Below, piece after piece: positions 1-6,794 of a stretch of 23,761 nt of DNA. The notes below the pieces were generated by a model, which worked only from the letters and a program-made list of their open reading frames with translations, was not told the DNA's origin and made no database searches. The stretch's first letter is position 1. Each line of letters opens with the position of its first letter. Origin of the DNA: a virus; the IMG/VR virus record IMGVR_UViG_3300020438_000277, positions 1-23,761 of that record. One strand, 5' to 3'. The translations under genes and the position numbers were made by a program.

Positions 1-12
1 GAGGTGATTTAA

Positions 13-1827
13 ATGTCTAGTATTATCGAAAGATTGACCGAAGGAGTTGTCAATCGTGATATGCGTGCTGAAGGTTCTGCTCTTCTCAATAAATGGGAAA
101 AGACGGGTCTGCTCGAAGGTCTTACAGGATCTCGCGAGAGAGATTCCATGGCACGCTTGCTTGAAAACCAAGCAAAAGAACTACTGCGCGAGAGTTCTAC
201 TCTCGGCGGTGGAAATGTTGAGGGCTTTGCGGCCGTCGCGTTCCCCATCGTCCGTCGTGTATTTGCAGGCTTGATCGCAAACGATCTTGTTTCTGTCCAA
301 CCAATGAGCTTACCCTCGGGTCTCATTTTCTTCCTCGATTTCACATTCGGGGATACCATTGGTACGGGTGCCGCTACTGGTAGCCGTTTTGGAAACACAG
401 TTGATAAGTCCATTTATGGTACTGATCAGGTTGGTTCCCAAATCACTGGTGGTGTTGACCTTGTCGGCACCGAAGATAAGGAAGACCTTTCCGGTCCTCG
501 TAATTCTGCTCGCGGTTATGCATACGCATCGCCAACGGGTAGCAACACTTCTGCGGTTGTTGATGCAAACATTCAGGTTAAGTCCTCATTCATTTTGAAT
601 GGTTCTGTAACTGAAGCAAACTCAAAGCTTATCGAGTATGATGCCGATCTCTTGGCAGACACAGCAGGTACGCTTGGAGCGGTTGTCGTTGACATTGAAA
701 CGGCTGCGATTGTAACTACTCTCGGTTCTCCAGATTTGTTGAACCTTAGTGCCTTCGATCTCGATGCAACAGCAATGAATGCCATCTGTGATGCTTTGAC
801 CACAAACAACAACAAAGTTGTTCGTCGTTTGACCAGACAAGTTTCCGCAACTGAGTCTGCTACCTCATCGATCGCACTTCGTTTTGTAGTTGTCGATCAA
901 AGTGTAACTGCAGCCGACACTAGCAAAACAACCACTGATCTTGCCACTGGCAAAATGACTTTCCCCGTCGCTGATAAGCTTGGTGCTGCTGGTGCTGTGG
1001 GTGCTGTTGGTGGAGCCGGCGATACCTTGTTCCCTCTTGAAGCGAACGATAACATCCCAGAGATCGACATCAAAGTCGACTCGATTGCTGTTACCGCTCA
1101 AACCAAGAAGCTCAAGGCTAAGTGGTCTCCAGAGTTAGGTCAAGACCTTAACGCTTACCACAACCTTGATGCAGAGGTTGAGTTAACTAGCATCCTTTCG
1201 GAGCAAGTTGCTTTGGAAATCGATCGCGAGATCCTTGCTGACCTTGTAAACGAGGCTACAGCCGCTACCTACTACTGGTCGCGTGCTCCTGGTCTCTTCG
1301 TTAACCGTGTAACTGGTGCTGAACTTGGTGCGGCTTCTGCTGCTCCCGACTTCACCGGTACTGTTAGCGAGTGGTACGAAACTCTCGTTGAAACTATCAA
1401 CGATGTTTCTGCTCAAATTCACCGCAAGACTCTTCGTGGTGGTGCTAACTTCGTCGTTTGTTCGCCAGAAGTTGCCAACATCCTTGAGTTTACTGCTGGA
1501 TTCCGTGCTTCCGTCACTGCTGACGATGAGACCGGTTCCATCGGTGCGGTTCAGGTTGGTTCATTGAGCAAGAAGTTTGATGTCATTGTTGACCCTTACT
1601 TCCTTCGCAATGTTCTTCTTATCGGTCGTCGCGGATCTTCTTTCCTTGAAAGCGGATATGTGTACGCCCCATATGTACCACTGCAAACCACACCTACGAT
1701 CTTCGGACCAGAAGACTTCGTACCCCGTAAGGGAGTCATGACGCGTTATGCCAAGAAAATGGTGCGTCCTGATATGTACGGTCTTGTTATCGTCCGCGGA
1801 CTCTTGGGTGAGCAAGGCGCTACTTGA
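13..1827 (+). CDS. Major capsid protein, T4 gp23-like
   Basis: Forms the hexameric shell lattice of the phage head. The N-terminal third carries the gp23-family pattern seen here as LLENQAKELLRE (residues 49-60) and NDLVSVQPMSLPSG (about 90-103), followed by the aromatic-rich segment of the HK97-type fold. It has 604 residues against 521 in T4 gp23, so it carries extra length, probably in the Ser/Thr/Ala-rich middle (about 130-330). T4 gp23 loses its N-terminus to the gp21 prohead protease after an (L/I)xE motif. LRE at 58-60 would fit such a site, but this is inference. The ATG is six bases after GAGGTG (1-6). A strong intrinsic terminator follows the stop, so the gene can be transcribed at its own level. 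Family call is firm. Confidence 0.93.
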   Translation: MSSIIERLTEGVVNRDMRAEGSALLNKWEKTGLLEGLTGSRERDSMARLLENQAKELLRESSTLGGGNVEGFAAVAFPIVRRVFAGLIANDLVSVQPMSLPSGLIFFLDFTFGDTIGTGAATGSRFGNTVDKSIYGTDQVGSQITGGVDLVGTEDKEDLSGPRNSARGYAYASPTGSNTSAVVDANIQVKSSFILNGSVTEANSKLIEYDADLLADTAGTLGAVVVDIETAAIVTTLGSPDLLNLSAFDLDATAMNAICDALTTNNNKVVRRLTRQVSATESATSSIALRFVVVDQSVTAADTSKTTTDLATGKMTFPVADKLGAAGAVGAVGGAGDTLFPLEANDNIPEIDIKVDSIAVTAQTKKLKAKWSPELGQDLNAYHNLDAEVELTSILSEQVALEIDREILADLVNEATAATYYWSRAPGLFVNRVTGAELGAASAAPDFTGTVSEWYETLVETINDVSAQIHRKTLRGGANFVVCSPEVANILEFTAGFRASVTADDETGSIGAVQVGSLSKKFDVIVDPYFLRNVLLIGRRGSSFLESGYVYAPYVPLQTTPTIFGPEDFVPRKGVMTRYAKKMVRPDMYGLVIVRGLLGEQGAT

Positions 1828-1854
1828 TAAGTTAGCGAACTGTACACTAAACAT

Positions 1855-1886
1855 AACCCCCCTGTTTTCAGGGGGGTTTTTGTTTT
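1855..1886 (+). terminator. Intrinsic terminator after the capsid gene
   Basis: An 8-bp stem (AACCCCCC 1855-1862 with GGGGGGTT 1871-1878) around the 8-base loop TGTTTTCA is followed directly by a T-rich tract (TTTTGTTTT). It starts 27 bases after the stop codon, a textbook rho-independent terminator. Confidence 0.92.
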
Positions 1887-1961
1887 GGAAGTTAAAATCT
1901 CAAAATGTTGATCTGCCAAATTTTTTCGGCCCTAGTTTTTTGAGATTTTGCATTTGGGCAA

Positions 1962-1973
1962 ACTATTTACTGT
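1962..1973 (+). promoter_or_regulatory. Candidate late promoter box ACTATTTACTGT
   Basis: This 12-mer occurs again, identical, at 6733-6744 in the gap ahead of the sheath gene. Its ACTATTTA core also occurs in the gaps ahead of the genes at 3760 and 11561. Here it lies just past the capsid-gene terminator and ahead of a structured leader. A T4-late-type -10 box is the simplest reading, but no start site has been measured. The reading rests only on recurrence and position. Confidence 0.4.
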
Positions 1974-1989
1974 AACTTGTATTATTCTC

Positions 1990-2042
1990 CTTGGGCGAGG
2001 CCACTGCCCTAGAAAGAGAGTACTCCGAAGTGGCTGGAGTAC
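1990..2042 (+). ncRNA. Structured leader RNA with two complementary hairpin loops
   Basis: Hairpin 1 is GGGC/GCCC (1993-1996 with 2006-2009), extended by two pairs beyond a T-T mismatch, with a 9-base loop. Hairpin 2 is a perfect 7-bp stem GTACTCC/GGAGTAC (2020-2026 with 2036-2042), also with a 9-base loop. Loop 1 contains GCCACT (2000-2005) and loop 2 contains AGTGGC (2029-2034). These are exact complements, so the loops could kiss or swap partners. The element sits between the putative promoter box at 1962 and the ribosome site of the gene at 2099. I do not recognise a known RNA family. It could regulate translation or stabilise the mRNA. Confidence 0.5.
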
Positions 2043-2098
2043 AATCATTGAATGAGGCGGGTTATTGCAATAACATAATAAAAAGGAGAAATTAAATT

Positions 2099-2671
2099 AT
2101 GGGAAACAGAAGATTAGGCCGTAAAAGGCTTTACGGAATTGAAAAAGAAGGACAAGAGATTGATTTGGGTGCCGGCGTAGGTATTAAAGACACAATTGCT
2201 CGAACCACTCAACACAGATTGGGCCAAGAGCTTATCACTGAGATCGTTGTAGACCTCGGAGCAGCAGCGTCAGCAGGACTCATCCTCGGCGGCGGTGGCG
2301 ACACACAAGTCGTTGGTAAATCTGGCGCAGCATCCCAATTGGGTCGACTCTCTCGGGACAAAGTCGGTGTCGTTACTGAGATCCGGGCAGTCATGACCGA
2401 AGTACCAGCCGGCGGAAACACTGTTCTTGACCTCGAAATGAGCGCCGCGATCGTGAACCAAGGCGGTTCGCCGGGTACCACCGTTGTCGACACCTTGAAC
2501 GCTATTGGTGTGGATGCAAGCTATACTAACGATGCAGATGTCGCCGGCGGAACCGGTGGTGCAGGTATGTACCTTTACATCTGCAATGGTTCTGGCTCTA
2601 GTAGCGCTGCGATGACCGCAGGTAAGCTTACCATCTACATTTACGGCTTTGCTGTACCGGATGATCTCTAG
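2099..2671 (+). CDS. Putative virion decoration or structural protein (short paralogue)
   Basis: This is a 190-residue protein with no recognised enzyme motif. It begins with an Arg/Lys-rich tip (GNRRLGRKR, residues 2-10), then QHRLGQELITEIVVDL (38-53), VGVVTEIRAV (89-98) and a C-terminal beta segment TAGKLTIYIYG ending in PDDL. The same blocks at the same spacing occur in the next gene, so the two are paralogues. Position just after the capsid gene and a Gly/Ala/Val-rich beta composition suggest a head-surface or other abundant virion protein. That role is inferred from context only. A good ribosome site precedes the ATG, and it is followed after 38 bases by its paralogue in the same transcript. 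Confidence 0.6.
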   Translation: MGNRRLGRKRLYGIEKEGQEIDLGAGVGIKDTIARTTQHRLGQELITEIVVDLGAAASAGLILGGGGDTQVVGKSGAASQLGRLSRDKVGVVTEIRAVMTEVPAGGNTVLDLEMSAAIVNQGGSPGTTVVDTLNAIGVDASYTNDADVAGGTGGAGMYLYICNGSGSSSAAMTAGKLTIYIYGFAVPDDL

Positions 2672-2709
2672 GATGAAACTTAACACTTATAAACAAGGAG
2701 GAAAACAAA

Positions 2710-3675
2710 ATGGGAGTTAGAAGAAAATCTAGAGCAAGAGTTGCCGCGATAAATAAGGCAGGTTTGAAAAAAGATGTGTCACCATCACCTTTGGTGATGT
2801 CTGACAATATTGTAGAGGCTAGCCAGTTCCGAATAGGACAAATGGTTATTACCGATTTGGTGTTGGACCTCGCTAGTACAAAGAACACGCTGTTCAGTCA
2901 AGCACTGGCCGCAGCAGATCCAATCGGTACTAATACCACAAATGTTAGTTATCTTTGCCAGTTGACGAAAGCTGTTTTTGGTGTTGTTACACAAGTGGAA
3001 ACAATTAACCTTGAGCAATGCACCGATGGTACTTTAAAGGATTACGATCTTATGTTTGGTGACGGTGATGGTTACCTTGGGTCTGACGCATCCAACGATA
3101 CTGCACTGGCATCCGACATCTTTGCATCTGCCGGCACAGCACTTGGGAAGCACACAACGACACAAATTGATACATCAGTTAGTGCGAACGGTTTGTTGGA
3201 TAAGTATCTGTACATTACCGCAGGTGATGTTACAACTGCAAAGGCTAGCTGTACAATCGATTGTAGTTCTGCAACGGTTGGTAATGTTACAAGTGCCGTG
3301 ACAACAATTTTTCTTGACACGCACGCTGGCACACGAGTACCATTTGTCGCTGATTCCGGAACTGCTTTCGGCGGTTCACCGGCAGCTAATAAATTCAATA
3401 TTGGTTCTGTCACAACGACAGCAGAGTTGGCAGAAGGCATTAAACTTGGAGTTGACAACAATTCTAACTTTACTGCTGTGAGAACCGATTCTACAGTATT
3501 AGTTACGGTCTCGACCGTTGCGCTGAACAGCAATAATAACAACTTCCTTACGGATGATCCTGAAAAAGCTTCAGGGATTGTTGTTCCCAACATGACTGGT
3601 GGAATACCAAACCAAATTACCGCTGGCAAGCTTCTTGTCAGAATAACTGGTCACATTGAACCTGACGATCTGTAA
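2710..3675 (+). CDS. Putative virion decoration or structural protein (long paralogue)
   Basis: This 321-residue protein is paralogous to the preceding gene. Shared blocks are the basic N-terminal tip (GVRRKSRAR), QFRIGQMVITDLVLDL (39-54), FGVVTQVETI (90-99), KYLYITAGD (165-173) and a C-terminal TAGKLLVRITG followed by PDDL. It differs by an insertion at about residues 178-302, a Thr/Val/Asn-rich beta segment between the YLYI strand and the final strand. That insert resembles Ig-like or beta-sandwich modules common in phage surface proteins. Start ATG follows AAGGAGG at good spacing. The gene ends 21 bases before a strong terminator. Decoration is the best guess. A head fibre or adhesin is the alternative. 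Confidence 0.6.
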   Translation: MGVRRKSRARVAAINKAGLKKDVSPSPLVMSDNIVEASQFRIGQMVITDLVLDLASTKNTLFSQALAAADPIGTNTTNVSYLCQLTKAVFGVVTQVETINLEQCTDGTLKDYDLMFGDGDGYLGSDASNDTALASDIFASAGTALGKHTTTQIDTSVSANGLLDKYLYITAGDVTTAKASCTIDCSSATVGNVTSAVTTIFLDTHAGTRVPFVADSGTAFGGSPAANKFNIGSVTTTAELAEGIKLGVDNNSNFTAVRTDSTVLVTVSTVALNSNNNNFLTDDPEKASGIVVPNMTGGIPNQITAGKLLVRITGHIEPDDL

Positions 3676-3696
3676 TCTGTTGATTACAAAACTTTT

Positions 3697-3722
3697 AAGC
3701 CCCCAGAGATGGGGGCTTTTTA
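3697..3722 (+). terminator. Intrinsic terminator after the paralogue pair
   Basis: Stem AAGCCCCC (3697-3704) pairs with GGGGGCTT (3711-3718) around the loop AGAGAT and runs straight into a T tract. It closes the two-gene unit 2099-3675. Confidence 0.92.
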
Positions 3723-3732
3723 CTTATTATAA

Positions 3733-3740
3733 ACTATTTA
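3733..3740 (+). promoter_or_regulatory. Candidate late promoter box ACTATTTA
   Basis: An exact copy of the recurrent box lies between the terminator at 3697 and the gene at 3760, with 19 bases between box and ATG. The terminator-then-box order argues for an independent transcript of the small basic protein gene. Confidence 0.4.
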
Positions 3741-3759
3741 TTTAAAAGGAGAAATCACC

Positions 3760-3939
3760 ATGCCCGGTAAAGCTAGAAGAATAGCTGCTCAAAAGGCTAA
3801 AGCCCCTGCTCCTGCTCCAAAAGCTGCCCCCAAGGCGCCTGCTCCCAAAGCAGCACCTAAAGCAGCCCCTAAAGCAGCACCCAAGAGCGCAAGCCCCAAA
3901 GCAGCAACTAAAAAGCCTTCAAAATCAAAGAAAGACTAA
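3760..3939 (+). CDS. Small Ala/Lys/Pro-rich basic protein (histone H1-tail-like)
   Basis: ATG at 3760 after AAAAGGAG gives 59 residues. After a basic tip (MPGKARRIAAQKAK), about 30 residues are repeats of PAPK and AAPK units, ending in a Ser/Lys tail (KKPSKSKKD). No other residue type is common, there is no membrane segment, and the product must be strongly basic and disordered. The composition resembles the C-terminal tails of linker histones and bacterial AlgP or HctB-like proteins, so nucleic-acid binding or charge neutralisation of packaged DNA is possible. The Arg/Lys-rich start resembles those of the two genes before it, which could instead mark a shared head-binding tip. It has its own putative promoter and terminator. 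Function is unproven. Confidence 0.75.
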   Translation: MPGKARRIAAQKAKAPAPAPKAAPKAPAPKAAPKAAPKAAPKSASPKAATKKPSKSKKD

Positions 3940-3970
3940 CACTTAGTAGCAAATTATATTTGATATTAAT

Positions 3971-4000
3971 AAGCCCCCTGTATTCGCAGGGGGTTTTGTT
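3971..4000 (+). terminator. Intrinsic terminator after the basic protein gene
   Basis: CCCCCTG (3974-3980) pairs with CAGGGGG (3987-3993) around TATTCG, followed by TTTTGTTGT. This is the third strong terminator within 2.2 kb. Confidence 0.9.
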
Positions 4001-4009
4001 GTGGATTTT

Positions 4010-4017
4010 ACTACTTA
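4010..4017 (+). promoter_or_regulatory. Variant promoter box ACTACTTA
   Basis: This sequence differs from the recurrent ACTATTTA box at one base and sits 19 bases before the ATG of the neck gene at 4037. The following bases (GTTTATAGAGGG) also resemble those after the copy at 11533 (ATTTATAGGG). It is a promoter candidate by similarity and spacing only. Confidence 0.35.
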
Positions 4018-4036
4018 GTTTATAGAGGGACTATTA

Positions 4037-5311
4037 ATGCCAACAAACCTTAAACCCAAGTCGACTACGAGCGCAGTCATACTTACATCCACAGGCGATA
4101 CAGCCGATGTGGCTATCGCGGTTCCATTTGGGATCTACACCGGTTCAGCAAACTTTATTTCCGGCGCCGCTCTCCAAGTCGGATATGTTTATAAAAAACT
4201 TGGGGGCGATGTCGTCGATATTGAGTTAACTCCGGCGAATGTTTATTCTGCTTATGAAGAAGCAGTTTTAGAGTACTCATATATTGTTAATTTACACCAA
4301 AGTAAAAATGCTTTAGGTGACTCGATTGGAGATGTGACTGGTACCTTTAACCACAAAGGTGAGTTAATCGGTTCAGTACGCCCTACGGGCTCCAATCTTA
4401 GAGTTCCTAGGTTCCAAGCCAGTTATGCTCAGAGAGTCGGGGATGGCCTCATATCACAAACTGGCTATGGTGGTACTAGAACAATATACTCTGGCTCTTT
4501 CAAGCCTGCCGATAACCAGCAAGATTATGATTTACAATATATAATTAATAGTGCTAGCGCCGCAGGTGTGGACGATGGGAATAACGCGGTGCCTTTTTCT
4601 GGCTCCGTCGACGGCAAAAGAATATTTGTAACAAGAGTCTATTATAAGAGCCCGAGAGCAATGTGGCGCTTTTTCGGGTACTATGGGGGAATTAATGTTG
4701 TTGGGAACCTGAACACTTATGGACAATTCGCTGATGATTCAACATTTGAGCTAATTCCAACATGGCAGAATAAGATGCAGGCGATTATGTATGAAGATTC
4801 TATCTTTACTCGCACTTCTCACTTTTCTTACGAGATCAAGAACAACAAATTGAGACTTTATCCTTCGAGAATGGACTTTGGTTCCGGCTTCGATCGCTTG
4901 TGGTTTAATTTTTATATAAAAGAAGACTCCACCGAGGATCTTGCGGGTTATGACGACGGAACACTCGGAGTCAATAATGTAAACACATTGCCATACGAGA
5001 ATATTCCGTATAAAAACATCAATTCTATGGGTAAACAGTGGATCAGGAAGTATGCACTAGCCCTGTGTAAAGAAATGCTTGGGCAGATTCGAGGAAAGTT
5101 TACCACCATTCCGATTCCGGGAGAAAGCGTAACCTTAAATCACAGTGAGTTGCTTTCTCAGGCTAAATCCGAACAAGATGACTTAAAAGCCAAGTTAAAT
5201 GAGTTACTTGCTTCGACTGAGTACAAAGAACTCGTTAAAATCGACGCTGAAAAGGCAGATGCGACAGCGAAAACCTACGCATTCTCCCCAATACCAATTT
5301 TTGTAGGATAA
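4037..5311 (+). CDS. Neck / head-completion protein, probably gp13-like
   Basis: This 424-residue protein starts the run of neck and tail-terminator genes. It is followed by a gp14-like and a gp15-like gene, the order 13-14-15 of T4, and this is the main reason for the call. Visible blocks are a helix rich in Tyr and Glu around YEEAVLEYSY (about 74-83), an aromatic middle with RTSHFSYEI, and a C-terminal domain with WIRKYALALCKEMLG, then a helix of Glu/Lys/Leu and a Pro-rich end. Proteins with this C-terminal pattern occur beside neck genes in T4-like phages as I recall. T4 gp13 is shorter (309). It would seal the packaged head and join it to the tail. ATG after AGAGGGA. Confidence 0.55.
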   Translation: MPTNLKPKSTTSAVILTSTGDTADVAIAVPFGIYTGSANFISGAALQVGYVYKKLGGDVVDIELTPANVYSAYEEAVLEYSYIVNLHQSKNALGDSIGDVTGTFNHKGELIGSVRPTGSNLRVPRFQASYAQRVGDGLISQTGYGGTRTIYSGSFKPADNQQDYDLQYIINSASAAGVDDGNNAVPFSGSVDGKRIFVTRVYYKSPRAMWRFFGYYGGINVVGNLNTYGQFADDSTFELIPTWQNKMQAIMYEDSIFTRTSHFSYEIKNNKLRLYPSRMDFGSGFDRLWFNFYIKEDSTEDLAGYDDGTLGVNNVNTLPYENIPYKNINSMGKQWIRKYALALCKEMLGQIRGKFTTIPIPGESVTLNHSELLSQAKSEQDDLKAKLNELLASTEYKELVKIDAEKADATAKTYAFSPIPIFVG

Positions 5312-5318
5312 TTGATAG

Positions 5319-5807
5319 ATGTCAGAAGAATGGAAGAGACCAGATCAGCCCCCACCACCGCTTTTTCTTGGTAAGAAAGAACGAGACCTTGTAAAACAGG
5401 TAAATGATGAGCTTATCGAAAAGGTCGTCGGCCAAGCTATCTTATACTATTCAATTGATCTTGAAAGAACACAATTCCACGATTTATACGGAGAAGCTAT
5501 CGAGAAGACATTCTTGTCGCCAGTTAGAGTGTACGCTTTGGTTGCCTATGATCAAGAATCCACCAAGTATATGGAAGGTATGGGTATTGATGCTGACTCA
5601 ATCATTACCGTCAAATTTCACAAAAGAAGATTAAACGAGGATCAAAACTTGTTTGTACGAGAAGGTGACTTTATATTATATGGCGATAATTACTATGAAC
5701 TTACTAAGCTTTCTACCCCGCGCAAGTTGTTTGGCCAAGCGGATCAAACTTTTGAAATAATCGCGACAGCGAAGAAGGCAAGAAAGGGTCTTTTCGATGC
5801 TTCCTAA
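5319..5807 (+). CDS. Neck protein, T4 gp14-like
   Basis: This 162-residue protein has the layout of T4 gp14 in reduced form. There is an early strand after GQAI (LYYSIDLE), then LYGEAIEKTF, a central acidic stretch, and REGDFILYGDNYYELTKLS (114-132), which parallels the gp14 'EGDLIYFP ... FEI' region. In T4, gp14 with gp13 forms the neck that closes the filled head and docks the tail. T4 gp14 has 256 residues, so this form lacks an insert. The start has only a weak upstream AGGA inside the end of the previous gene, 7 bases away, which suggests translational coupling. The stop overlaps the next start by 11 bases. Confidence 0.55.
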   Translation: MSEEWKRPDQPPPPLFLGKKERDLVKQVNDELIEKVVGQAILYYSIDLERTQFHDLYGEAIEKTFLSPVRVYALVAYDQESTKYMEGMGIDADSIITVKFHKRRLNEDQNLFVREGDFILYGDNYYELTKLSTPRKLFGQADQTFEIIATAKKARKGLFDAS

Positions 5808-6678
5808 TAATTTTAATTTTACACAATTACCAAGTTTACCAAGAACTGGTTCGATATCTCTTCGTGAGATTGGTATGCTTGAATCGACGATTGAAGACAT
5901 CGATTATGCTATGACTTCTTGGCTCAAGACCGATTTAAGGCTTTTTGCAACCACAAACGAAGGCCGGAAGAAAGTAGATATATTGTGGCAGGTGCCAGAA
6001 AGAGCATATCAGATTAAAAACGACAAAGAGCTGAGAGACGAAACAGGTGCCTTGAAACTTCCTTTAATCAGTGTTCAGAGGACAGGTATAACAAAAGATC
6101 CCAACAGAAAAGGCGCATATCAGGCTCACATCTACTCAGACAAGGGTGACGGTCGTGCCGGCCGTGTTACAATCGCCCGAAGGATAGTTCCTGATAAGAC
6201 AAGAAATTTTGCTGTTGCCGGAGGCACCAGAACAAACACAGACGCGAAATTACAACAAAACTTCCCGAGAATAAACAAAAAAGTGGTAATCCAGTCACTG
6301 TCTATCCCAATCCCAGTATACATTAATGTAGATTATAAAATTAGTATTAAAACTGAATACCAACAACAGATGAATGAACTACTTGCGCCGTTCATTACCA
6401 GAACGGGGCAGATCAACTCATTCGTTATGAAAAGGAATGGACACTTGTACGAAGCGTTTATAGAACAAAGCTTTACAGCAGGTGATAATGTCGCCAATCT
6501 GGGAGAGGACATGCGTATGTTTAATTCTGACATTAAGATAAAGGTATTAGGCTACTTAATCGGAGAAGGCGACAACGATGATCGTAAGATTGTGAGAATC
6601 GATGAGAACATCGTCGAGCTGACATTTCCTAGGGAAAGTGTACCACTTCCGGGAGAAACTGACTTTTTTGGTGATTAG
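5797..6678 (+). CDS. Tail terminator / proximal sheath stabiliser, T4 gp15-like
   Basis: gp15 caps the finished tail and docks it to the neck. This 293-residue protein (T4: 272) has FPRINKKVVIQSLSIPIPV at about 156-174, then a strand, YQQQMNELLAPFIT and a stretch ending in NSDIKIKVLGYLIGEG. This matches the gp15 order of 'LPRI' segment, strand, 'IVEQILPYF' helix and assembly strands. It overlaps the gp14-like gene by 11 bases, so its start lies inside that gene and is probably reached by re-initiation. Gene order supports the call. A gap of 116 bases with a promoter-like box follows before the sheath gene. Confidence 0.65.
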   Translation: MLPNNFNFTQLPSLPRTGSISLREIGMLESTIEDIDYAMTSWLKTDLRLFATTNEGRKKVDILWQVPERAYQIKNDKELRDETGALKLPLISVQRTGITKDPNRKGAYQAHIYSDKGDGRAGRVTIARRIVPDKTRNFAVAGGTRTNTDAKLQQNFPRINKKVVIQSLSIPIPVYINVDYKISIKTEYQQQMNELLAPFITRTGQINSFVMKRNGHLYEAFIEQSFTAGDNVANLGEDMRMFNSDIKIKVLGYLIGEGDNDDRKIVRIDENIVELTFPRESVPLPGETDFFGD

Positions 6679-6732
6679 TTCCTGAAACCGGTTAATTTCT
6701 TCTTATATCAGGCGACTTTTGAAAATGGGTCT

Positions 6733-6744
6733 ACTATTTACTGT
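6733..6744 (+). promoter_or_regulatory. Candidate late promoter box ACTATTTACTGT before the sheath gene
   Basis: Identical over 12 bases to 1962-1973. It lies in the only large gap in this part of the tail cluster, 50 bases ahead of the sheath start. An AT-only region with TATAAT (6754-6759) follows and could instead be a sigma70-type -10 box, but no good -35 lies at 17 bases. Confidence 0.4.
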
Positions 6745-6752
6745 TGATTAGC

Positions 6753-6773
6753 TTATAATATATAACATTATAA
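6753..6773 (+). other. AT-only inverted repeat in the sheath leader
   Basis: TTATAAT (6753-6759) and ATTATAA (6767-6773) are exact complements around a 7-base loop, just ahead of the ribosome site AGAGAGGA. Seven A-U pairs are weak, so this may be no more than an AT-rich unstructured leader. Confidence 0.3.
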
Positions 6774-6794
6774 CAACAGAGAGGAATTTGCTAA

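Larger units (their letters stand above)
1887..2098 (+). other. Long leader region of the gene at 2099
   Basis: No credible coding sequence lies in these 212 bases. In order they hold a T-rich stretch with the ACTATTTACTGT box (1962-1973), the paired hairpins (1990-2042), a short inverted repeat TCATTGAATGA (2044-2054), a perfect 12-base palindrome TTATTGCAATAA (2062-2073) and the ribosome site AAAAGGAG (2081-2088) ten bases before the ATG. This is the longest gap in the window and looks like a 5' untranslated region. Confidence 0.6.

Noticed and set aside
1990-2042. Purine riboswitch or pistol ribozyme as identity of the leader RNA
   Set aside because: Purine riboswitches also have kissing loops but need a closing P1 stem and conserved junction bases that are absent. 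The linker and cleavage-site bases expected of pistol are also absent.
3072-3629. 185-residue open frame on the minus strand
   Set aside because: Lies wholly inside the long paralogue gene, has no ribosome site and shows only the Val/Thr/Ser bias expected from the complement of that gene.
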